NCBI RefSeq assembly: GCF_002836255.1
Contig: NZ_PJAU01000033.1
Coordinates: forward strand, 1-64,000
Length of the DNA stretch: 64,000 nt
Origin: Colwellia sp. 75C3
GTDB lineage: Bacteria; Pseudomonadota; Gammaproteobacteria; Enterobacterales; Alteromonadaceae
Direction of reading: 5' to 3'
Shown here: positions 57,773 to 64,000 of the stretch, piece by piece
Layout of the letters: each line of letters opens with the position of its first letter
Position numbering within the stretch: position 1 is the stretch's first letter
The notes under the pieces: generated by a model
What the model saw: the letters and a program-made list of their open reading frames with translations, nothing else
What the model was told of the DNA's origin: nothing
Databases searched by the model: none
Program-made: the position numbers and the translations under genes

Positions 57773-57887
57773 TAAGACAGTCAGTTCAAGTCAATAATTA
57801 ATTGAATAACGAACTAACCAAGAACGAATATAAAAAATAATAAAACAATTAAAACTAACAACATCAAGATTAATAAAGGAATAACCA

Positions 57888-58604
57888 ATGAAGACATTAA
57901 TTAAATTAGCCAATCTAAAAAAAGTATTCTCTACCGATGAAGTAGAAACACATGCGCTGAGTGATATTAATTTAGAGGTTAAGCAAGGAGAGTACTTATC
58001 TATTGCTGGCCCTTCGGGTTGTGGTAAGTCGACATTATTGTCGTTATTAGGGCTACTCGATACCAGTTCTGGTGGCTGTTATACCTTAAATGGTCATGAT
58101 GTTGTTGATATTAATCACAAGCAAAGAGCGGCAATACGTAATAAAGAAATCGGCTTTGTTTTTCAGTCGTTCAACTTAATTAGTGAATTAACGGTTGCCG
58201 AAAATGTGGCCCTGCCATTAACGTACCGTAAAGACTTAAGTAAAACTGAGCGTACTGACTTAGTAAAAGCAGCCCTTGAAAAAGTAGATATGGGACATCG
58301 CACCAAACACTACCCTTCACAATTATCTGGTGGTCAACAACAACGTGTAGCGGTAGCTCGTGCTATTGCTGGCAACCCGTCAATTATCTTAGCGGATGAA
58401 CCAACGGGTAACCTTGATTCGAAAAATGCGGAATTGGTAATGGCCTTACTTGATAAATTACATGCAGAAGGCGCGACCATTTGTATGGTGACTCATGATC
58501 CAAGAGGGGCTAAGCGTGCCGATCGTATTATTGAAATTTTTGATGGCCGTATTGTCTCAGACTCGCCAACCTCAGAAGCTCATATTGAAGAAGCCGTTGC
58601 TTAA
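57888..58604 (+). CDS. ABC transporter ATP-binding protein (MacB/LolD type)
   Basis: The 238-residue ATPase has Walker A GPSGCGKSTLLSLLG (about 41-55), the Q-loop in FVFQSFNLI, the signature LSGGQQQRVAVARAIAG and Walker B IILADEPTGNLDSKNAE, with H-loop THD. Sequence and length place it in the MacB/LolD/FtsE group, which works with FtsX-like permeases by mechanotransmission. It lies 115 bases after the adaptor and 3 bases before the permease. AAGGAATAACC gives a good ribosome binding site. Confidence 0.95.
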   Translation: MKTLIKLANLKKVFSTDEVETHALSDINLEVKQGEYLSIAGPSGCGKSTLLSLLGLLDTSSGGCYTLNGHDVVDINHKQRAAIRNKEIGFVFQSFNLISELTVAENVALPLTYRKDLSKTERTDLVKAALEKVDMGHRTKHYPSQLSGGQQQRVAVARAIAGNPSIILADEPTGNLDSKNAELVMALLDKLHAEGATICMVTHDPRGAKRADRIIEIFDGRIVSDSPTSEAHIEEAVA

Positions 58605-58607
58605 GGA

Positions 58608-61043
58608 TTGATGATGAATATTTTATCAGATATAAATTTCACCTTGCGAACCTTGATTAAAAACCCTAGGTTTACCGCGTTAACGGTTTTTGTAATGACC
58701 ACTGGCTTAACATTATGTATTTACATGTTTAGCTTTATCCATGGTTCATTAGTTGCACCACTGCCTTTTGAAAAGGGTGAGCGTATTAGGTCCGTGAGTA
58801 CGATTTACAACGGTATGCAATATAATGGTGCTAGCTTTAGAGTACATGATTTTGAAGATATAAAAAAACGTGTACAAAGCTATGAAATGTTTGATGCTTA
58901 TACTATAGGTACCGTTAATCTTAGTACCAGTGACCGCGCAGTTAAATATACCGGACATTATGTACAAGAAAGCTTTTTTGAAATATCTGAAGCCAAGCCA
59001 CTATTAGGTCGTTTAATAACCAATGAAGATGGGTTATCAGGTGCCGAGCCAGTAACGCTTATTAGCCATACACTTTGGCAAAATATGTTTGCTGGCGATA
59101 AGGATGTTTTAGGAAAGAAGCTAAGAATAAATACTAAACCAACCACTATTGTGGGTGTTATGCCTGATAGTTATCAATTCCCGAGTGCAGGTCGAATTTG
59201 GTTACCTTATACCACCACGGCTAAAGGTGTTGCGCGTAAAGATGGTAAATATGTCGCTGTATATGGTGTGTTAAAGCCAGGTGTTAGTGATGAACAAGCG
59301 AATGTTGAATTACGCGGGTTAATGGCTGAATTAGAAGAAACTTATCCTAAACTTAACTCTAATACCTCGGCACATGTTTGGACATTACAAGCAGAGGCGA
59401 TGGGCAGTGGCACACCTACTATCATACTTGCCATGGAGCTAGCGGTTGGCTTTATTCTATTACTTGCCTGTATCAATGTAGGTAACTTATTGTTTTCTCG
59501 TGCAACAGAAAAAGGTAAAGAAACAGCTATCCGTACCGCCTTAGGTGCGCCGAGATCAAGATTAATCATGCAAATGATGTGGGAATCTACGCTTATTTGT
59601 ACTATATCAGGTGTTTTAGCGGTACTTTTTGCTGGTTTGTGGTTAGAAATCGCCAATAAAGATTTATTGTCTTCATTCCCTTTTGACGCACCTTTTTGGT
59701 GGAATATTCATATTACGCAAACCTCCATTATAGCGGCGATAGTAATCACTTTAGTCACTGCATTTATTACCGGCATATTACCTGCCTTTAAGGCAACATC
59801 AGGCGACTTTAATGCCACTTTAAGAGATGGTACTCGTGGCGCGCAAAGTAAAGCCTCGGGGAGATTAAGCAAAGTTATTGTGATTTCTGAAGTTGTATTA
59901 TCTTGTGCTTTATTATTACTTTCAACAGGTATGGTCTATTCGGTAAATCAGCAAAATAATATTGATTATGGTACCAGTGTTGAGAATATATTTACTGCGC
60001 GTGTTGGCTTACCTGAAGCTGAATATAAAAGTGATGAAAAAAGATTACAATATTACCAAAACTTAAAGGCTGCTTTAATATCCGAGCCTGCAATTTCAGC
60101 GGTAAGTTTCACTAGAACAATACCGGGTAATGGTGCTAGCTATCAAAACATCTCACTTGATGGTGTTGATTACGGTAAAAAACCGCAATACCCAAGTTCA
60201 AGCTCTGTTGGGGTTGATCATAATTATTTCTCAGTCATGACTATGAACTTACGCGAAGGTCGACTTTTCGACTCAAGAGATAAGATTGGCAGCCCTTTAA
60301 CGGCAGTAGTTACGGATAACTTTGTCAATAAATTCTTCCAAGACGGCGTAGCTTTGGGTAAGCGTTTTAAATTCATTGAAACAGATAAAGATTGGTATAC
60401 CGTTATTGGTGTTGTTAATGATGTTATTCATGGTCAGCCGATGTCATTTAATATTGAAAAACCAACCGCGTTTATCTCTATAAAGCAAACCCCTAAGCGT
60501 TTTATGTCAGTGGTTATTAAAACAGTTGTAAGCGATGCGAAAAACGTGCCTGATTTAGCTAAAACAGTTGCCGATAGCATTCAAAAAATCGAACGAGATG
60601 CTCCTGCTTATGATGTTAAAACCTTGCGTGATTCTATTACGGGTCGTAATGCGGGTATGAACTTTGTTAGTGAGCTATTTCTTGTGTTTGCAGCTGCGTC
60701 TATGGTGTTAGCGTTTAGTGGTATTTATGGCGTGATGTCGAATACCATCATACAAAAAACCCAAGAAATTGGCATTAGAAGAGCGTTGGGTGCAGATAAC
60801 AGTGATATTTATAAGCACTTCATTAAGCAAGGCTTAAAGCAGCTGGTGATAGGTTTGTGTATTGGTGTTCCAATGGGCGTAGTGTTAGTGACTATGTTAG
60901 AAGAATCTTCAATAGCGCAAGGCTCGCTTATGCTTTATGTAGGTGTACCGACATTTATCAGCTTGGTTATTTTACTGGCGGTGTATTATCCGGTAAGTCG
61001 AGCACTGAAGATGGAACCCTGTGCTGCGTTAAGGCATGAATAA
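58608..61043 (+). CDS. MacB/FtsX-type ABC permease
   Basis: The 811-residue protein has one N-terminal membrane helix (about 20-45), a periplasmic MacB_PCD domain, then a three-helix FtsX unit (about 275-400), a second helix and periplasmic domain (about 430-680), and a second three-helix FtsX unit (to 805). KGKETAIRTALGAPRSRL and TQEIGIRRALGADNSDI are the two coupling segments. The duplicated arrangement is that of the double-length ABC permeases of the YknZ/SalY kind. The substrate is unknown; antimicrobial peptides or exported peptides are usual for the type. Confidence 0.93.
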   Translation: MMMNILSDINFTLRTLIKNPRFTALTVFVMTTGLTLCIYMFSFIHGSLVAPLPFEKGERIRSVSTIYNGMQYNGASFRVHDFEDIKKRVQSYEMFDAYTIGTVNLSTSDRAVKYTGHYVQESFFEISEAKPLLGRLITNEDGLSGAEPVTLISHTLWQNMFAGDKDVLGKKLRINTKPTTIVGVMPDSYQFPSAGRIWLPYTTTAKGVARKDGKYVAVYGVLKPGVSDEQANVELRGLMAELEETYPKLNSNTSAHVWTLQAEAMGSGTPTIILAMELAVGFILLLACINVGNLLFSRATEKGKETAIRTALGAPRSRLIMQMMWESTLICTISGVLAVLFAGLWLEIANKDLLSSFPFDAPFWWNIHITQTSIIAAIVITLVTAFITGILPAFKATSGDFNATLRDGTRGAQSKASGRLSKVIVISEVVLSCALLLLSTGMVYSVNQQNNIDYGTSVENIFTARVGLPEAEYKSDEKRLQYYQNLKAALISEPAISAVSFTRTIPGNGASYQNISLDGVDYGKKPQYPSSSSVGVDHNYFSVMTMNLREGRLFDSRDKIGSPLTAVVTDNFVNKFFQDGVALGKRFKFIETDKDWYTVIGVVNDVIHGQPMSFNIEKPTAFISIKQTPKRFMSVVIKTVVSDAKNVPDLAKTVADSIQKIERDAPAYDVKTLRDSITGRNAGMNFVSELFLVFAAASMVLAFSGIYGVMSNTIIQKTQEIGIRRALGADNSDIYKHFIKQGLKQLVIGLCIGVPMGVVLVTMLEESSIAQGSLMLYVGVPTFISLVILLAVYYPVSRALKMEPCAALRHE

Positions 61044-61079
61044 CATCATTTTCAACCAAGCGTACTTTAACTAAATTTT

Positions 61080-61108
61080 AAAAAGCCTTTTCTTAGAAAA
61101 GGCTTTTT
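61080..61108 (+). terminator. Terminator after the ABC permease
   Basis: AAAAAGCCTTTTC pairs perfectly with GAAAAGGCTTTTT across TTA and ends in five T. It lies between the permease and the regulator, so the regulator and kinase are either expressed by readthrough or from their own promoter in 61109-61179, where none is evident. Confidence 0.85.
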
Positions 61109-61179
61109 GTCATAGTGTTTTCTCACTTATCAGAAAACCGTTAAGCAGAATTCAATTTACCTAATAACAGGAAGTTTTT

Positions 61180-62568
61180 GTGTCCCATATTCTTATTGCT
61201 GATGACGATGCCAGTATAGTTGCCGCTTTGCGTTTATTTTTAAAAAGCGAAGGTTTTCAGGTAACAACGGCTACCAGTCCTGCTGAAGTTGAATTTTTAA
61301 TAAAATCTAAAGAAATTGATTTAGCGTTAATCGATCTCAATTATCAGCTAGATACTACCTCAGGTATAGAAGGGGTAGAGCTTACTCAAAAGCTGAAAAA
61401 TTATGATGCGGACTTAGCGGTAGTTTGTATGACCGGGTGGGCTACCGTGGAAATTGCTGTACAGGTCATGCAGTCTGGCGCTGGCGATTTCATTCAAAAA
61501 CCTTGGGAAAATGATCGGTTATTATCTGTTATTAATAACCAACTGGCGTTAAGACAGCAAACTAAAAATAATTTAAAACTAACTGAAGAAAATAATAACT
61601 TAAAGCAACAAATTGCGGTGTTAGATGGTAATGACATGGTGGCTGAATCCGCAGCGATGAAAAGTCTGCTCAGCACGCTTGAGCAAATTGCTAAGGCAGA
61701 TATCAACATTCTAATTACTGGCGAAAACGGCACAGGTAAAAGTTTATTGGCGAGTCATATTCATCAATTGAGCCAACGTGCAGATAATACCTTTGTATCG
61801 GTGAATATGGGGGCAATCACTGACTCATTATTTGAAAGTGAAATGTTTGGTCATGTTAAGGGGGCTTTTACCGATGCTAAAGAAAATCGCATTGGTCGGG
61901 TTGAGTTAGCAGAGCAAGGCACGTTATTTTTAGATGAAATAGCTAATATCCCCTTGGCTCAGCAAGCTAAGTTACTCAGACTATTAGAGGAGCACCAATA
62001 TGAAAAAGTGGGTGCGAGTAAAACTCAACAAGCAAATATTAGAGTGATCAGTGCTACTAATAGTGATTTACAACAAATGGTGCAAGAGAAAAGCTTTCGC
62101 CAAGACTTACTCTTTCGTTTGAATACTTTTGTGGTTGAAATTCCGCCATTAAGAACGCGCCTTGATGATATTTTACCCATGGCTGAAGCGTTTATAGTGA
62201 AATGTGCAGCTAGATATAACAAAGCTGTACCTAAATTGTCAGTTCAAGCAGAGCAACAGTTATTAACTTATCAATGGCCGGGAAATGTCCGGGAGTTAAG
62301 TCATACCTTAGAAAGAGCCACCTTATTAGCCGGAGATGAAATTTTTACCGAGCACTTAATGTTGGTTGAAGTCGTTAACGAAGCAGCCCAACAAACCTCA
62401 TCAACTCCCCAACATGCTTTTGAAGATGAAATGACTATGGATGACATTGAAAAGGCAGTGATTGAGAAAAGACTAAAACTCAATAAAGGCAATGCTTCTG
62501 ATGCAGCTAAATCCTTAGCTATGAGTCGAAGCGCTTTTTATCGTCGCCTAGATAAATTTGGACTTTAA
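61180..62568 (+). CDS. Sigma-54-dependent response regulator (NtrC family)
   Basis: The 462-residue protein starts with GTG, preceded by CAGGAAG. It has a receiver domain (1-125, Asp52 in LIDLNYQL), an AAA+ domain (about 150-380) with Walker A GENGTGKS (181-188), the sigma-54 contact loop GAFTDA (228-233), Walker B TLFLDEIAN and arginine finger segment RQDLLFRLN, and a Fis-type helix-turn-helix at the C-terminus (ASDAAKSLAMSRSAFYRRL). It is paired with the kinase 3 bases downstream. It presumably activates the -24/-12 promoter at 56463. The contact loop reads GAFTDA rather than the canonical GAFTGA. Confidence 0.95.
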   Translation: MSHILIADDDASIVAALRLFLKSEGFQVTTATSPAEVEFLIKSKEIDLALIDLNYQLDTTSGIEGVELTQKLKNYDADLAVVCMTGWATVEIAVQVMQSGAGDFIQKPWENDRLLSVINNQLALRQQTKNNLKLTEENNNLKQQIAVLDGNDMVAESAAMKSLLSTLEQIAKADINILITGENGTGKSLLASHIHQLSQRADNTFVSVNMGAITDSLFESEMFGHVKGAFTDAKENRIGRVELAEQGTLFLDEIANIPLAQQAKLLRLLEEHQYEKVGASKTQQANIRVISATNSDLQQMVQEKSFRQDLLFRLNTFVVEIPPLRTRLDDILPMAEAFIVKCAARYNKAVPKLSVQAEQQLLTYQWPGNVRELSHTLERATLLAGDEIFTEHLMLVEVVNEAAQQTSSTPQHAFEDEMTMDDIEKAVIEKRLKLNKGNASDAAKSLAMSRSAFYRRLDKFGL

Positions 62569-62571
62569 TTA

Positions 62572-63876
62572 ATGTTTAATGGCCCTTTTGAAAAACGAAT
62601 ATTCACCACCGTATTATGGGCTATTTTACCTAGCTATTTTCTAGCATTATTTTTGTTGTGGTACATAGACAGCATTTTTTATTTACAAGCGCTGGTGACA
62701 ATTTTCTTGTCGGCTATTGTTGGTTTTTCTTTTCATCATTTTTATTATGACCTGAAAGATCAATTTATTTCTCTCTCGAATCTAGTAGAAGCCTTGAATA
62801 TTGGTGATTTCTCCTTGCGTGGTAAAGCAGAATCAGGGCAGAGCGGCCATAGTGACTTGATCAGACAAGTAAATAAATTAGCTGATTCACTCACTACCGC
62901 GCGTTATGACTTTAAAGAAAGTCAGTTACTGCTAGCCAAGGTTATTAAACAAATTAAAGTCGCCATTATTGCCTGTGATCAACAAGGTAAAATTACCATG
63001 GTAAACCCAGAGACAGAGTTGTTGCTGGGATTAAGTGAGTCGAAATTACGTCATAAAACATTAAAGGATGTAAATTTAGGGCAATTAACCGAATTGAAGT
63101 CTAATTCGATAGAAAAACTGACTGTCGGTTCTCGTACTGCTCGTTGGCATATTTTCAAAGATGGTTTTCGTGATCAAGGCCAGCAACATAGCCTATATAT
63201 TTTTTCAGATTTAGATTTATTACTAAGCCAGCAAGAGCAAGAGGCATGGAAGAATTTGGTCAGAGTATTAAGTCATGAAATTAATAATTCATTAGCCCCT
63301 ATTATCTCGTTAGCTTCTACGTTAGATAAATTAACCGCGCGAAGTGATATTGAACTCGAAGATAAAGAAGATATTCAATCAGGCTTAAAGATTATCCAAG
63401 ATAGAGCCACCAGTTTAAAACACTTCCTGGCAGGTTATCGGGTACTTACTCACTTACCACAGCCGCAATGTAAACGTGTTGATATTATTCCTGTTATTGA
63501 ACAATTAGTGTCATTATTGAATTACCCTGTGAATTTAAGGGTACCAGAGCAAGCGGAATTGATGATCGATATTGCCCAATTGGAGCAATGCCTAATTAAC
63601 CTGTTAAAAAATGCTCATGAAGCCTCAGGGAAAAATAGCGAGATTGATTTACTGATAAAAAATAAAGCTAATCAGCTGGTCATTTATATTTTAGATAAAG
63701 GTCCAGGCATACAAAATTTAGATAATGTATTTGTGCCGTTATTTACTACAAAAACTCAAGGCACGGGTATAGGTTTATCACTGTGCAAGCAAATCATTGA
63801 AGGTCACCAAGGGCAGTTACGTTTATCTAATAGAGCTGAAGGTGGTTGTCAGGTAGAGATTAATTTACCGAAGTAA
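62572..63876 (+). CDS. NtrB/NtrY-like sensor histidine kinase
   Basis: The 434-residue protein has two N-terminal membrane helices (about 13-32 and 36-56), a HAMP-like/PAS region (about 60-210: KVAIIACDQQGKITMVNPET), the H-box with His235 in RVLSHEINNSLAPI, and an HATPase domain (LINLLKNAHEA, YILDKGPGI, GTGIGLSLCKQIIEGH). The HEINN H-box is that of NtrB/NtrY-type kinases that pair with NtrC regulators. With almost no periplasmic loop it probably senses a membrane or intramembrane signal, as BceS-type kinases do. It ends the locus. Confidence 0.92.
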   Translation: MFNGPFEKRIFTTVLWAILPSYFLALFLLWYIDSIFYLQALVTIFLSAIVGFSFHHFYYDLKDQFISLSNLVEALNIGDFSLRGKAESGQSGHSDLIRQVNKLADSLTTARYDFKESQLLLAKVIKQIKVAIIACDQQGKITMVNPETELLLGLSESKLRHKTLKDVNLGQLTELKSNSIEKLTVGSRTARWHIFKDGFRDQGQQHSLYIFSDLDLLLSQQEQEAWKNLVRVLSHEINNSLAPIISLASTLDKLTARSDIELEDKEDIQSGLKIIQDRATSLKHFLAGYRVLTHLPQPQCKRVDIIPVIEQLVSLLNYPVNLRVPEQAELMIDIAQLEQCLINLLKNAHEASGKNSEIDLLIKNKANQLVIYILDKGPGIQNLDNVFVPLFTTKTQGTGIGLSLCKQIIEGHQGQLRLSNRAEGGCQVEINLPK

Positions 63877-64000
63877 GAAATAATGATGCCTGTAAGCCTT
63901 TTGATTGCTTTAAGCGCGTTAATATAACGCTAAGTTGTGTAGTTTATTGGTATTCTGATTAAACTAAATTTATTGATGCTAAAGGGAGAAGGTGCGTGCA
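63877..64000. other. Spacer at the window end
   Basis: About 120 bases follow the kinase. AGCGCGTTAATATAACGCT is a short imperfect hairpin, not followed by a T-tract. No gene start can be confirmed before the window ends. Confidence 0.4.

Overview
The window is an ordinary chromosomal segment of a marine gammaproteobacterium of the order Alteromonadales, most likely Colwellia or a close relative. This is inferred from AT-rich codon use, from a complete proton-type F1Fo ATP synthase operon, from hem, dapF-uvrD and yicC/rph-pyrE neighbourhoods resembling those of enterics, Shewanella and Vibrio, and from short inverted-repeat elements in the spacers. No rRNA, tRNA, CRISPR array, prophage or transposase gene was seen.

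Layout. 1-847 is a gene-poor leader carrying a candidate atp promoter. 848-7887 is atpIBEFHAGDC, with hairpins in three of its longer spacers and a strong terminator at 8007-8042. 8105-12397 (minus) is a thiamine acquisition operon headed by a recognisable TPP riboswitch: TonB-dependent receptor, small YkoF/MTH1187-like protein, PnuC/PnuT-type permease and an APH-fold kinase. 12514-15996 is a CrbS-like transporter-sensor hybrid kinase, followed by a secreted FG-GAP repeat protein and a DUF3565 protein. 17985-22721 (minus) is cyaY-hemC-hemD-hemX-hemY. 22878-29274 (plus) is lptM-dapF-DUF484-yigB-uvrD and a REC-REC-GGDEF protein, with xerC missing from its usual place. rarD and recQ follow, then an unlisted 35-codon Cys-rich small ORF (32438-32545, minus), a prolyl oligopeptidase and a haem-containing fatty acid cis/trans isomerase.

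37568-43716 holds two VOC proteins flanking an inverted-repeat element, a flavin reductase divergent from a SufR-like Fe-S regulator, a Gfo/Idh/MocA dehydrogenase, and the anaerobic ribonucleotide reductase pair nrdG-nrdD. The nrd promoter shows two NrdR boxes and an FNR box at class II distance from a -10 element. 43919-49000 carries a GAF histidine kinase, a degenerate GGDEF protein, an MscS channel, yceH and yicC. A GMC oxidoreductase/Tat subunit 3/thioredoxin cassette (49101-52210) lies between yicC and rph-pyrE.

54116-56027 has a lipase-like hydrolase and a small exported protein whose shared 3' ends are duplicated, leaving gene remnants. 56516-63876 is a self-contained signalling and export locus: HlyD-type adaptor, ABC ATPase, MacB/FtsX-type permease, NtrC-family activator and NtrB/NtrY-like kinase. 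Its upstream region holds two copies of the palindrome CATCCC-N6-GGGATG on one helical face and a -24/-12 promoter with correct spacing. This is the most complete candidate regulatory system in the window.
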